Positions 11,289-23,109 are shown, counted from the first letter of the stretch. The stretch is 64,000 bases of DNA from Rhizomys pruinosus (GCA_009823505.1 VZQC01006589.1:5747440-5811439), one strand, 5' to 3'. Translations and numbers: made by a program. Notes: generated by a model not told the origin, from the sequence alone.

Positions 11289-11439
11289 CAGCTATCTTTT
11301 TAAAAAGGAATAAAATTTAATTACTGTGACAAACTCATCAAAACCACAGTCCTCAAATCACCATGAGTTGTATCTGTGGTTTTCTACTTAATTGTCAACA
11401 TTGCTATCAGTTTTGGTGTATGCCCGTATGTACATGCAG

Positions 11440-11441
<2 letters not shown>

Positions 11442-11480
<39 letters not shown>

Positions 11481-11600
11481 ATGTGTCTGTGTGAGAGACA
11501 GACAGATACAGAAATAGAGAGACAGAGATAGAGAAGCAGAGAGAAACAGAGAGAAACAGAGAGACAGAGAGAGAGGAGAGTCAGAGACTGAAAGAGGTTA
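11442..11600. repeat. (GT)n microsatellite followed by GA-rich tract
   Basis: About 19 GT units to 11479, then a degenerate purine tract of GAGACAGA/GAAACAGA units to about 11580. Confidence 0.95.
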
Positions 11601-11736
11601 CTAGGTCTTCAGTTGGAAGCTGAGAGAATTGTCACTAATAACTTGACCATCACTAAGCTAAGAGAGTTTCCCCCAGAGTTTTCTTTTTTAAATACTAGTC
11701 TTGATTTGTTGTTGTTCTTTGCTTGTTCATTTTTTT

Positions 11737-11838
11737 GTTTTTGTCTTTTCGAGACAGGGTCTCCCTATAGCCCCAGCTGGCCTGGAACTCGCTTTGTAGA
11801 CCAGACTGGCCTTGAACTCACAGAGATCTGCTTGCCTC
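11737..11838 (-). mobile_element. 5'-truncated B1 SINE
   Basis: Antisense B1 from its tail (GAGACAGGGTCTCCC) to CAGAGATCTGCTTGCC. About 40 bp of the B1 head is missing. TSD TGCTTGTTCATTTTTT at 11720-11735 and 11839-11854. A chance 159-codon reading (11613-12092) runs through it. Confidence 0.92.
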
Positions 11839-11854
11839 TGCTTGTTCATTTTTT

Positions 11855-12438
11855 AAACGTTCTGAATGCCAACCCCAGTATAGGCTTTAGGGTAAATATA
11901 AACAAGATAATTATTCCATTTAATTCTATGCTAGTGTTTTTTTCTTCATTATTCAGTTCAGTGATAAAAAAGCAACACCAGAAGTCAGGATTTAGGTTAA
12001 GAACAATATTCCAGATATCAGTGATGATGGTACTAATGACTACTGTATTTTACTGTCTCCTCAAAGTCTTTTGCAAGCCATTCTTTTTATAGATATTATC
12101 AATCAGAGTTAGCATGTGATTTGATCTCTGTGTATTATCACTGAGATAGAAAGACCTCATTTTCCGGAAATGCCTGATTCTAACAAGCATCTTTAAAACA
12201 TCCTTTCTGCAGTGTGCAGGCACTGTGAACCTTGCTGGAGGTAAGTGAAGCAGAAGAAAGTACTCTGCCTCATAAAGAGCACAGAGTATGGGTAGAAATG
12301 AACAAACTTAGAGAGTGAAGTGTCATTGAGTTAAAGCAAGTATGGCATGCTCCTGGTGCAGCATGGCACTGAGGCTCACAACAGCTTCTTGGGGAAGAAA
12401 CATAGACCAGTAGGCTATAGGGAAGTTGGCCAAATAAC
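11855..12438. other. No gene or clear repeat
   Basis: Unclassified sequence between B1 and B2 insertions. Confidence 0.5.
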
Positions 12439-12454
12439 AAGTGGATAGTCTTTT

Positions 12455-12705
12455 TATGTTTTTTTTTTAGTTTTATTTATTTTTGTATGTGTATGAGTGT
12501 ACTGTCTGCATGTAGGCTTGTGCACCTGTGTCGTGCAATGCCGCGGAGGTCAGAAGAGGGTCTCAGATTCCCCTGGAACTGGAGTTCTCCTGGAATTTGA
12601 GTTCTCATGGCAGTTCTCAGCCGCCAAGTGGGTGTTGGGGATCAAACCTGGGTCCTCTGCAAGAGCAGTTGGTGCTCTTAACCGCTAGGCTATCTCTCCA
12701 GCCCA
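12455..12705 (-). mobile_element. Young B2 SINE
   Basis: Antisense B2 with the 17-bp duplication, here partly altered (CTGGAATTTGAGTTCTCATGG). 16-bp perfect TSD AAGTGGATAGTCTTTT at 12439-12454 and 12706-12721. Confidence 0.95.
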
Positions 12706-12777
12706 AAGTGGATAGTCTTTTAAAAATTTTTTATTAATTCTTTGACAATTTTATACAATGCATTTTGAGGAGTTATT

Positions 12778-12929
12778 TTTTGTGTGTGTATTTTTGAGAC
12801 AGGGTTTCCCTTTAGTCCCAGCTGGCCTGGAGCTCACTCTGTAGATCAGGCTGGCCTTGAACTCACAGAGATCCATCTGCCTCTGCCTCCCAAGTGCTAG
12901 GATTAAAGGCGTGAGCCACCATGCCTGGC
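12778..12929 (-). mobile_element. B1 SINE
   Basis: Full-length antisense B1 from GAGACAGGGTTTCCC to GTGAGCCACCATGCCTGGC. TSD GAGGAGTTATT at 12767-12777 and 12930-12940. It sits 72 bp from the B2 at 12455. Confidence 0.94.
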
Positions 12930-13132
12930 GAGGAGTTATTCTTTAAACTTCATCTTAGCATGTGTATATGGCTCTATTTAATCCTTTTCTTTGGAAACTC
13001 TTTCTCCTGGGAGTTCTTGTGCCTCATTCCTCAGGGAATTTGATCCCCAAGATATACATGGTAGAAGAAGAGAACTGAGTCCTGTGAGTTGTCCTCTGAC
13101 CCCTACACACATGCTTTGGAATACACATGCTT

Positions 13133-13134
<2 letters not shown>

Positions 13135-13179
<45 letters not shown>

Positions 13180-13215
13180 TGAATGAGTGAATGAGTGAGT
13201 CAATAAATAAACAAA
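13135..13215. repeat. (CA)n microsatellite and TGAA/TAAA-rich tail
   Basis: About 21 CA units (13135-13176), then ATGAATGAGTGAATGAG and AAATAAAC-type units. Several short readings here are translations of the dinucleotide. Confidence 0.96.
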
Positions 13216-13412
13216 TATAATTTTAAAATGTTTTAATGAAATCAGGTAAAGGTAGATCAAGCAACATTTTAAAAGTAGAAAATTAGCAAGATATCTAATT
13301 GTGCCAAATGTTTAAGTTTTTATCTTAAATTTTCCTGTTTATAATTCCACTAATGTTTATTCTTAAGCCTTTTAATAAAACAGCATAAATTTATTTTTAA
13401 AATATCAATCAT

Positions 13413-13640
13413 GGGTTCTGGATAGATGGTTCTGCAAGTAAGAGCACTGGCTGCTCTGGCAGAAGACTTAGGTTTAGTTCCCAGCATCTACTTGATGACT
13501 TACAACCATCCATAACTCAGGTTCTGGAGGATCTGATGCCTCTTCCGGCCTTCATGGGCACTGTTTGTGCATGCATATGGTGCATCTCCATACACACAAG
13601 CACAACATTCATACACATAAAATAAAAATGAATACATATT
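13413..13640 (+). mobile_element. B2 SINE (older)
   Basis: Head GGGTTCTGGATAGATGG, B-box region AGGTTTAGTTCCCAGC, and tail ACATAAAATAAAAATGAATAC. No crisp TSD. The 17-bp duplication is absent. Confidence 0.85.
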
Positions 13641-14582
13641 TTTAAAAAGCTCAGTCATATGGACAAGCATCCTCCTTACAAGTAACCCTTAATTCCCATT
13701 GGAAAATCTCTGTGGTATAAGCAAACCTATCAACCTAAAATGAGGACCATTTTACGTTAACTACAAATCAGAAGAAAAAGTAATCAAAGAAAATGAAGTT
13801 TTAAAGCAACCCTCCAAACCTAAGCTATTAAGTAATTACAAGCATCTCAAAATTTCTACGTACTCATACATAAGCATAGTACAGAGAAATTTCAATTCAC
13901 TGAAATAAAACTAGTGAATCCTGCAACTAATACTAATATTTAGCATTCTACATTTTAGGAAAGGTGCATAAGGAAGCAAGGAAATGAAAGCACTTCAGAT
14001 GACTTATTATGTTAGCGAAGATGATTGCAGCTTAACACTGGAGATGAGAACACACAATTGCCAGGCTCCCAACCTCATGCATTGATGCTTCGTTATTTTA
14101 AATCTACAAGTTTCAAAAGCAATAGAGTAGCCCAACATATCTCAGGACTTTGAATAACAGTTTTAAATCAAAAAAGGATTTTCCATGTCAGCCACAGCTG
14201 ACAACAAAAAACAAATTAATGGTCTGTCCAACTTCTTAGTTGTCCTGTCAGGCTGTGTTCTCACTAGTGGTGCTTTTTACCATATCAAAATTTGAGCAAC
14301 CCATGCCCTGTATTAACCACATGCCCACATAACACAGCTTCACTTTGCCTGGCTTGTGTTCCGTTAGGTCTTTTAATGTAAATTGCATGGCAGGATGACT
14401 CTCATGTCATCACGTAATTACAAGGAGCTGAGAAAATATAGTGCCATCATGTTCTGTGTGGTTGTTCTCCTAAAATATTTGGGTTGAATGAATTCAAACA
14501 GACAAAAATACACACTGCTTTCTTAGTATACATCTATCTGCTAAAGATACTATAACAATTATGTCTTCCTTTATATTTAAAC
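13641..14582. other. Unique AT-rich sequence
   Basis: No repeat, exon or regulatory structure recognised. Confidence 0.5.
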
Positions 14583-15175
14583 AATTTCACATGAATAAAT
14601 TCACAAGTAAAGCTCCTCATACAACAGAGGGCGATGAACGGAGAAGACCACAATTGCCCAAAATGTAGAGAATAAGAGAATACAGAGTGTGCGTCCCTGG
14701 AGAGGACTCATAATAAATGTCACCAACCAAGGTCTCAGGACCATTGTGAAAAAGGAGGCAGAAAGGTTGTAAGTGCCAGGGATGGTGCATGAACATAAAG
14801 AAACAGAGCCTTCCAGGCCCTGCTAACACTCATATGGAAATTATAGCCATGGTAACAGCATGCACAGACTCATCCCTTCTCAATCAGACAATAGCCACCA
14901 TAGAGCTGGGAAATGGGGAGGAAGCCACAACCTTAACTAAGGAACTAGTGACAGCTGATTACTGCTAGGTGAGGAAAAGTTGATCTTCCTCAAGGGAGTG
15001 ATGCTAGATGGGCTGGCCAGGCTCCAAGAGACATCTGGGTACACGAACTTAACTCAATAGGCCTTAACATATGTAACAGAATACATGAGATATGGTGGTG
15101 GGTTATGGAGGGGTGCAGAGAAGGGAAGGGCTTATTGTATGAAACAAAAATTCAATTAAAAATATTCATTAAAAA
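14583..15175 (+). mobile_element. L1 (Lx-like) 3' UTR, sense
   Basis: Matches the repeat at 57015 (GAGCTGGGAAATGGGGAGGAAGCC; AGTGACAGCTGATTACTGCTAG). It ends in a purine-rich GGTGGTGGGTTATGGAGGGG tract and an AATTAAAAATATTC tail, as rodent L1 3' UTRs do. The 70-codon antisense reading at 14617-14829 is inside it. Confidence 0.55.
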
Positions 15176-15233
15176 ATTACATTACATTATTAGTTTAGAT
15201 TCTTAAAGTATTTTACATCATTACACATATTTT

Positions 15234-15474
15234 TTATTAATTTTTATTTATTTCTGTATGTGTATGAATGTACTGTCTGCATGCAAGTCTGTGCACCCGT
15301 GTCATGCAATGCCGTGGAGGTCAGAAGAGGGTCTCAGATTCCCCTGGAACTGGAGTTCTCTTGGAATTGGAGTTTCAGACGGTTCTCGGCCGCCATGTGG
15401 GTGCTGGGGATCGAACCCAGGTCCTCTGTAAGAGTTGTCGGCGCTCTTAACCGCTAGGCCATCTCTCCAGCCCC
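15234..15474 (-). mobile_element. Young B2 SINE
   Basis: Near-consensus antisense B2 with the 17-bp duplication. TSD ACATCATTACACATATTT at 15215-15232 and 15475-15492, without mismatch. Confidence 0.97.
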
Positions 15475-15508
15475 ACATCATTACACATATTTTAATCAAA
15501 TATATTTT

Positions 15509-15790
15509 GGGGCTGCAGAGATGGCTAAGTGGTTAAGAGCACTGGCTGCTCTTGTAAATGACCTGGGTTCAAATCCTAGCATCCACATGGTAGCTAACAA
15601 CCATCTACAACTCTAGTTCAGGGGATCCAATGCCCTTTCTCACCTCCATGGGCATTGCACAACAGGGGTGCACTTACGTACATGTTAGGTAGTACACTCA
15701 CAATAGGGGTGCACTTACACACATGTAGGTCATACACTCACACACATAAAAATAAAAGTAAAAATAAAAAATAAAATATTTAAAAAATAA
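15509..15790 (+). mobile_element. B2 SINE with duplicated tail segment
   Basis: Head GGGGCTGCAGAGATGGCTAAG and B-box region GGTTCAAATCC. The 3' segment AGGGGTGCACTTAC is present twice (about 15665 and 15704) with the following ACATGT/AGGT/TACACTCAC, so the element is about 40 bp longer than usual. A-rich tail to about 15790. Confidence 0.9.
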
Positions 15791-17829
15791 AATTATTTAA
15801 ATATTTTTAATTTTTTCCTTTCATCTCAAGAAGCTTTTCATGTCACATCCTCAAAGAGACCAGGGTGGGAGAAGGAAAATATACTTGCTGCATTTCCAAG
15901 TGTGTATATTTGGTGTTCTCTGTTTCCAGAAACATTTAGGACAATTAATAATACTGAGATTAGGGGAATAACTTTAATGTACAAAATTTTGAAATAATTA
16001 AAAAAATAATAATTCAACACACACAGAGTCTTTTATCTCAATATTTTTAAAAAGAAGCTAAAACTCAAAATAGGAGATCTAAGCTTTAAGATATGAATGC
16101 CTATAATAACCTCGAGTTTGGAAACCATATAGACTTGTTACTGTGTCACCTGATTGCTGATCAGAGGCGGTAAAAACGGGTTTGGAGTACAAATTACAAA
16201 GAACTTCATGCCAGGATAAAACTCTAAGAGAAACATCAAAAGAGAACTGCGGGGCCAAGAAACTGTATAGAAGAGATATTACTGATTTCGCGGGGATATT
16301 TTCATAAAGGGATTTAAGCCTCTATGTCTTACATCTTTAACCTTCTCTAATTGCTTGCAGTTTTTTCTAATTTTGCTTCTAGCATATCTCTCCATGATTA
16401 CTTGAGTGTCCATTGAATGGTTTCCTGTTCTCCCTAAGGCTCCAGCCCTCTTAACTACTTTCCATATTGTCACCTGAGGCATGCTCCTGCTTCAGAAGTT
16501 TTAGTGGTTTCTTTTTGTCCTTAAGACAAACTCAGTCTCCTCACTGTCAAGTACATGGGATTTCTCATTTCTTTGTCATCTAATCTCTGGTCAAACTGGA
16601 CTGTCCATGCTCCTCTACCTCTAAGAATTTGCATAAGTCACCAGGGACAGATTCTCACCCCCACTTTGTTCTCACTTGAGTAATTCCCTGTTTATCCATT
16701 CTCTAATATGGATAGTGCTCCTAATGTCACATTTCCTAAGCCCTCAAGCTCAGTGTCCTTTAAGATGGGGTTCAAAGGCAGGTGGTGACTCAATGCGACT
16801 TATCACTGTCTTATTATTAAATTCTGTGGTCCAAAAGAGCAAGGAATTGGGGCCACTGGCTAAGTATTAGGACTCTGTATTTAATCTCCAAAGCCTAAGA
16901 ACTATCTTTATTTTTCTATTTAAAAAAAAAAACAGAGAGGTAAGCCCATATCCTTCTTTCCTTTAGCAAGAACTTCTAGCATCAGTTTTAAATGACTTTT
17001 TCTTATCATCAGAGAGGGCTGTGAATTGAATCCATTATTTTAAGAATACTGGAAATTTACCATTTATATAGCTTTCAATTCTTATTCTACTGTGTATTTG
17101 ACAATTAAATTTTGTCACTAGAAATCTTAGTCATCTTACCCAGTATCCACTTACGTGGGAGTTTCATGCCTTATCATGGACTTGCATCTAATTTGAAGCA
17201 ATAAATGTTGGTTTTACAATTTTCAGGAGAAAAGAAGAATGGAAGTCTGATCCTCAGTCATCACAAACTATTTGCTTCTTTCGTCATTGGTCTATACATG
17301 TCACTGTCACCATTCTCATCCCCAAAGACACCTGTAGGTCTGGTTCTATATAATCTACTTTGGAACCCTCCCAGTCACTCCAAAGCACGTTTTTCCTGGC
17401 TCTTCAGGACTCATCTCCATTCTACAAGGTCTCCTATGACTTATTTGCATATTATGCTGACTTATGTGTTTCTACTCTCTCCTGGTTAGGAATATCTCTG
17501 TAGATCTTGCCATCTTTCCACATTTCATTAAGGATTCAGGATACAAAACATGTGCCATCATGAATTAGGTGAAATTTTTGAGTGCTGGTTTCATACAGAA
17601 AATTCTACGTGGTCTCTTTTTGGGAACTCATCATTCTCTAGCTGATTCTTTGTTTTCTTCCTTTCCTCTGGTCAAGGAAAATTTTCTGTTCTCTGTGCCA
17701 TCATGTTTTAATCTGTCCTATGTCTTAGATCATGAGCCTCATTTAAAAAATAAGGGAATCATATTTCAATTATTTCATATTCCCTACATTTTACTGTATT
17801 CTTTATTTCATTTGGTGTAACTGCGGACT
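15791..17829. other. Unique sequence, no supported gene
   Basis: About 2 kb without a clear repeat. Parts at 16500-16870 and 17200-17480 have the composition of very old LINE (L2-like) DNA, but I could not align them. Open readings of 60-94 codons occur on both strands without recognisable domains or splice context. Confidence 0.45.
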
Positions 17830-18740
17830 GTTATAGTTTCCCACTTATGGAGAGAAGAGTCAAGATACTGAAGCAATGCATTCTTCTATCTTGGTTGCTT
17901 GTGCTAACCTTTCTCCTGGAACAGAAGGCGCAGACAGTAAAGGACAGCAAGGAGAACTTTATTTGCATATGGGGGTGACAATGTGAATGGAAAAGTTATA
18001 GTTCAAATAGAAATTTGGAAACTCTGAAAGCACTGGCAGCATTATGATGCCAAGCAAGAGACGCTGCAGATATTACAACTCTGTTTCTTGGCAGAATTCT
18101 GGGTGTCAAGCAAAAGGGACGTCACTGTTACAGTGCTGTGCCTTCCCCAGGTTTCAGGGTGCAGTCAAGAGACTGTCAGTAATTTTTACAAGTGAAAGGC
18201 TCTTGGGGGGATTCAGAGTACTCCTGAGCAGTCTCACGTAGAACATGTCTAAGGAAGGCAGGTCACCAGTGGGAGCCCCAGGAGAAGCAAGGTTATCTCC
18301 AGCAGGTCTCTGGCTCCCCAAGTCTTGAAGATTAGAACTAAGCACAGGAATGAATTACCATCTGTATGTAGCCTAAATGTGGAGACTTGGAGAGTGAGGC
18401 AGGAATGAGTCTCCCTGCCGGCAGATCAAGAGGTAGAGGCTAGTGTGTGGGTCACCTGAACAAGCCCTCTGCCTGAGCCTCTGGTGTGGTAGCCTCCAAC
18501 AGGTCTGTCTCCGAGGTTTGCGTCAGAAGGGTTGTAAGATCAGTCTTCCTTCTCTAATGAGCAGACCAGCCAGGAGCCAGACCCTGAAGTCTTCAGGCTG
18601 GTTCCCTGGAAGAGAGCAGCAGCATCTGGGGGCCTGGCCTCCCGTCAGAACTTATAGCCACACTCTAAAGCCTTCCTCCTCCTCCCTCCCTCCCTCCACC
18701 TCCTCCCTCCATCAAGCTCTGAGTGAATGTGCCTGATTCT
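17830..18740 (-). mobile_element. Possible antisense LTR-like region
   Basis: GC-richer than its surroundings. Read in reverse it has a possible TATA element (GGCTATAAGTTC near 18650) and a poly(A) signal AATAAAGTTCTCCTT near 17950, spaced farther apart than in most LTRs. No TSD or family identification. The 97-codon reading at 18443-18736 lies inside. Confidence 0.3.
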
Positions 18741-18875
18741 TAGTTGGCTGAATTTGTATATGTAAATAAGGTGAAAAACTAGAACCAGTCAGGGATGAGT
18801 TACCCCACCTGGTGGAAGAGGGTAGCTCCTCCATCCCACCAATGGTTCACAATCAGTTTTGTAGGTTCCTTTTCT

Positions 18876-19122
18876 TTCTTTTTTTTTTTTTAATTTATTT
18901 TCCGTATGTGTATGAATGTATTGTCTGCATGCAAGTCTGTGCACCCATGACGTGCAATGCCGCGGAGGTCAGAAGAGGGCGTTGGACTCCCCTGGAACTG
19001 GAGTTCTCTTGGAATTGGAGCTTCAGACGGCTCTCGGCCGCCATGTGGGTGCTGGGGATCGAACCTGGGTCCTCTGCAAGAGCGGTCGGCGCTCTTAACC
19101 GCTAGGCCATCGCTCCAGCCCC
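18876..19122 (-). mobile_element. Young B2 SINE
   Basis: Antisense B2 with the 17-bp duplication and an intact B-box complement. Perfect 16-bp TSD TGTAGGTTCCTTTTCT at 18860-18875 and 19123-19138. Confidence 0.97.
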
Positions 19123-19138
19123 TGTAGGTTCCTTTTCT

Positions 19139-19557
19139 GTCTCTGCAATGGTAGAAAGTACTTAACTGTTACAATGCTCCATCTGTTCTTGATTGCCATG
19201 TGATCTTCACAGGCTGCTGCCTGATCCCTCCTTAACAAGCACTTGGAGCTCTGGCTAGCAATTTTGTTGGGGTTGAGGGAGGGAGCTGTTTGCTTTTGGG
19301 GGGGACGCTGCTACATTAGCAGCTTAGACAGTCTGGCTGTCAGTCTGCTTTTGTCACTCCTTTAGCCTTTGTGTCTGAGCCTGCGAGTTGGCAGAAAGCT
19401 TGGTATTAGGGGCCCTTCCTACCGCATCAGTACAAGGCACTATGGGAACAAGCTATCTGGGAACATCTAAAGAAGTTACTCTAGAGTATAAATCATGAGC
19501 CAAGTGCCATAAACTTCTGAAATATTTTCATTTATTTTCAGTTCCTTATATAAAATG
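19139..19557. other. No gene or clear repeat
   Basis: Unclassified sequence including a short G-rich run near 19297-19305. Confidence 0.5.
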
Positions 19558-20094
19558 TGTATTAGTGACTTTTCTTTGATCGAACACCCTGACCAAGGCA
19601 ACTATAGAAGGAACAGCTTATTTGATATAGGGTTCCAGGTGGTTAAGAGCCCATCAAGGCAGGGAAGCAGAACAGCAGAGGTGGCCAGAGCAGAACACTG
19701 AGTTCTCACAGGCACAGGAATTAGAGAGCTGAGTGCTCACAGGTACAGGAAGTAGAGAGCTGAGTGCTCACAGGGACAGGAAGTAGAGAGCTGAGTGCTC
19801 ATAGGGATAGGAAGTAGAGAGCTGTGTGCTCACAGGGACAGGAAGTAGAGAGCTGAGTGCTCACAGGGACAGGAAGTAGAGAGCTGAGTGCTCACAGGCA
19901 CAGGAAGTAGAGAGCTTCCCTGGAAGTGGGATGTAACTGTGAATTCTCAAAGCACCTCCCTCTCTCATGTGCTTCCTCCTGGAAGGCCACACCCCTTAAA
20001 AGTTTCGTGACCTTCTACAAACAGTGCCTAGAACTGAGGACCAAGTCTCCAAAGACTGGAGACTATAGGGGACAGTCTCATTCAAAGCACCACA
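19558..20094 (-). mobile_element. MaLR-type LTR with internal minisatellite
   Basis: Reversed, it begins TGTGGTGCTTTGAATGAG and ends CACTAATACA, the same LTR type as 3381-3987. Candidate 5-bp TSD AAATG / CAATG. The middle is expanded by seven tandem 31-bp units, which explains a length above the usual 350-400 bp. Confidence 0.7.
19693..19909. repeat. 31-bp minisatellite, seven units
   Basis: Seven exact-period 31-bp units (7 x 31 = 217 bp) of the form GAGAGCTGAGTGCTCACAGG plus GACAGGAAGTA. Most units differ by 0-3 bases; the first is the most diverged. A partial eighth unit follows. Confidence 0.96.
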
Positions 20095-20990
20095 CAATGC
20101 ATTGCAGTCATACTCTCCTCTACTGTTGCCTTCTCTTATCCCCTTTCACACCTTTTCCTTCCCAACTAGTCCTTTTCCCACCTGCATAGCTCTCCTTTGT
20201 GTGGGCACACACAAGTCCTGTGCAGGTGGTCATGCCTGCTCTTCTTCATGACTGCAAAGCCATATTATGTGCAGAAGATACCATTTTATAGTATGCTGGT
20301 ATTTTTCTTACACCCTTTCCACTCCCTTGGAGTGGGCAAAATAGAGTCTTGTTTAGGGCTGAACTTTCAATAGTCTCTTATTTTCAATACTTTGATGAGT
20401 TATAGAATACATCTGACTCCTGTCCACTATTAAAAGAGACTTTTCTAAGCCCGGAGTTGTAGCACACACATCTAATCCTAGCACTTGGGAGGCAGAAGCA
20501 GGTGGATCTCTGTGAGTTCAAGGCCAGCCTGGTCTACAGAGTGAGTTCCAGGCCAGCTAAGGATAAAAAAAAAAAGGAAAGAAAAAGAGACTTTTCTGAC
20601 TAACCCTGAGATCTGCACCAGTCTGTGGTATAAATCTAATTCTTTAAAGGCAGCTTAACTACATGTCCATTTAGCAAAACATAAGTAGTAGGTTCCCCAT
20701 AGAGACTGTGACTTCCTTGGCCATGGTCTTTTGACAAGTTTTACAGTAATGAGTTTGTATTCTCTCCTTTGCAGAAGGCCTTAGAACAGATCAAGAAGCA
20801 ATTGGTTGCCCTGGAGTCATGCCACAATTAAGCCTATTGGAATGTTTTGCCAGGCAGGTGAGTACTATAGCATAAAGCACTCAAATCTGAATTAGACTGC
20901 CGCTGAGTGCCCCCCAAATATGCATAGCATTTTCTGGCACAATGAACACTAGTCAACAAGGGAGAATCTTCCAGATCAAATAAAACTTAT
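20095..20990 (-). mobile_element. L1 (Lx-like) 3' UTR, antisense
   Basis: Antisense rodent L1 3' region with GCAGTCATACTCTCCTC at one end, then TTTAGGGCTGAAC, GTAGTAGGTTCCCCATAG and AGAAGCAATTGGTTGCCC. It is interrupted by the B1 at 20447-20582. It abuts the MaLR LTR at 19558-20094. Confidence 0.65.
20447..20582 (+). mobile_element. B1 SINE
   Basis: Sense B1 (TCTAATCCTAGCACTTGGG to GAGTTCCAGGCCAGC) with a shortened 3' part. TSD AAAAGAGACTTTTCT at 20432-20446 and 20583-20597. Confidence 0.95.
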
Positions 20991-21332
20991 ATTCAAAATG
21001 TGTGTTTTCTTCAGCAGTCAGCTCTTACCATTTGGGTTGTCGAATAAGAAGAGCGTCAATAGCCTGCATTGTTTTGGTATTCAGTATATTATATTTTAAT
21101 AAGGGACCTATGAAGCTATTAGTTTTTACCACTTTCCTCTTCTAAATCAATTGAGAATTCTATATTGTTATAAAGCTGATCTCTCCTGGAGGGAGGAAAG
21201 TAATGCTTATTAAGCTCATGAGGTCAAGGAATGTAAGACTGGAAAGGTAACACAAGTTTACAAGGCTCAGAAAGCTCCTGAAGGTTATAAGATTTATAAG
21301 GCTCTTCATCATAATTATAAAAGAAATAAGTA

Positions 21333-21578
21333 GGGACTGGAGAGATGGCCTAGCGGTTAAGAGCGCCAACCACTCTTACAGAGGACCCGGGTTCCATCCC
21401 CAGCACCCACATGGCGGCTGAGAACCGTCTGAAACTCCAATTCCAGGAGAACTCCAGTTCCAGGGGAATCCGACACCCTCTTCTGACCTCCGTGGCATTG
21501 CATGACACGGGTGCACAGACCTGCATGCAGACAGTACATTCATACACATACAGAAATAAATAAAGTAAAAAAAAAAAA
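21333..21578 (+). mobile_element. Young B2 SINE
   Basis: Near-consensus B2 with A and B boxes, the 17-bp duplication (ACTCCAATTCCAGGAG then ACTCCAGTTCCAGGGG) and a poly(A) tail. TSD AAAGAAATAAGTA at 21320-21332 and 21579-21591. Confidence 0.97.
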
Positions 21579-21591
21579 AAAGAAATAAGTA

Positions 21592-22511
21592 ATTGCTTAG
21601 GGACGGAGACTCTCCTACAAGCTGACCTGCCTATGAGGTGTGCAAGGAGTCCAGGGACTCAGCTTCCATGAGTTGTCATCCATGCTGGGGTGGGCTTCTC
21701 AGTGATCAAGCTGATTCCAGTCACTTTTTGCTTCTGGAAGTTGCCCCTCACATATGTTCCTGTAAGTAACACCAACAAACTCATCAACTCACTAGGTCAA
21801 ATTTGGATATGCTATAATGGTTTCCTTGATCTGTTGACAGTGCCCTATTTATGCCCTATTTAGAATAGATGTTTGCTCATATCTCCTCAGGAATAGTCAA
21901 CACAACATATCTCATTACTCTGTGGTGGAGAGAGGTTCTTCTGATGGAAATTATCAGGGTAAGAAAGTGTGACTAAGGTAAACAGTAAGAAAAATGCAGT
22001 TGTTTCCAAAGGCTTGTGTGTCTAAATAGGCCCTGGTTATATCCAATCCTTTGACTTGGAACCAATAGGAAGTCCATAGCAAAAAGTCAGAAAGGCATCA
22101 GTTTGCATACAAGCCTTCTCACAGTCCTTGAAGTAAGAGTTGGAGGACCATGGCCTTCTTGCCTATTAAGGCATAATAATCTTTTCATAAAAAGGAAAAA
22201 AGTATAAAAGGACAGCTATAAAGTAGAAGAAAATGAGATATAATGGAATTTGGGGTTATTAAGAGATGATAACATATTCAACATGGGATTTCATTGGCTT
22301 TGGATAAGATTCATAACTAAAAATTTCTCTCATACTGAGTTTGTTTGATTCAAACAAAATAATACACCTGAGATATACTTATTGCTCCTTGTATTAAATC
22401 CAAATCATTAGAAAATTTCCAGTAAATATCAGTATAATAATCAATGCAAACATCATATATACTTGCAAATATAAAGAACTAATTAGAATTTGGTGTGAAT
22501 TTTTCTGTTCT
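21592..22511. other. No supported gene; possible old LTR piece
   Basis: Mostly unclassified. The stretch 21600-21800 (CTTCTCAGTGATCAAGCTGA; GTAAGTAACACCAACAAACTC) feels like a rodent interspersed repeat, but I cannot name it. Confidence 0.4.
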
Positions 22512-22712
22512 TTCATTTATTTTTTTTTTATTTTACATGTATGAGTGTATTGCCTACATAGGTAAGTGCATCTGTATCATGCAGTGCCCTTGGAGGTCAG
22601 AAGAGGTCATTGGATCACCTGGAAGTGGAGATAGGGCAGTTGTTAGAGGGCATGTGGGGGCAGGGAATCAAACCTGGGTCCTCTGCAAGAGCAGCCAGTG
22701 CTCTTAACTATA
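22512..22712 (-). mobile_element. B2 SINE (older)
   Basis: Antisense B2: T-rich tail, ACATGTATGAGTGTATTGCC, and AATCAAACCTGGGTCCTCTGC. The head is truncated at the right. No TSD found. Confidence 0.82.
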
Positions 22713-23109
22713 ATGTTACTATATCCAAATTTGTTAATTTTGAAAAGATAGACTTCATCTCAGCAAATAAGTATTTATGGAGTGTCTTCTGTGCTGATTC
22801 GCTACAGTGCACATAGCATTTTCAAAACACAAAATAATTTGAGAAGGCAGCCAATAAAGACAGTTGTTTTGTTAAACAAGACTTTGAACCAAATCAATAA
22901 ACAAGATATCACCTACCCATAGGAACGGTAATTTTCAAATCAGTCAGTGAAATGCTCAGCATTTACAAATGGCTGTGCACCCAAGAATTCACATAATCTT
23001 TCCTGTTACACATTCAGAAGCAGACATGCATACACATTAAGGCTATGCCCAGCCTTCTGTGGGAAGATGTAAGTGGTATTATATGTTTCTATTTTTATTT
23101 CTGTGCCTA
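22713..23109. other. No gene or clear repeat
   Basis: Unclassified AT-rich sequence. Confidence 0.5.

Noticed and set aside
11613..12092. 159-codon open reading on the plus strand
   Set aside because: It runs from unique sequence through a truncated antisense B1 and its TSDs; no protein motif and composition follows the repeat.
12978..13260. Readings rich in alternating VC or TH residues
   Set aside because: They are the (CA)n/(GT)n microsatellite translated in different frames.
15268..15450. Recurrent 60-65 codon readings beginning MYCLHAGLCTR or MYECTVCMQVC
   Set aside because: These appear wherever a B2 lies antisense (3465, 12497, 15268, 18916, 21357, 54936, 61737). They are translations of the B2 body, not a gene family.
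19693..19909. Possible CRISPR-like array
   Set aside because: The 31-bp units are head to tail with no spacers and sit in a rodent LTR; it is a minisatellite.
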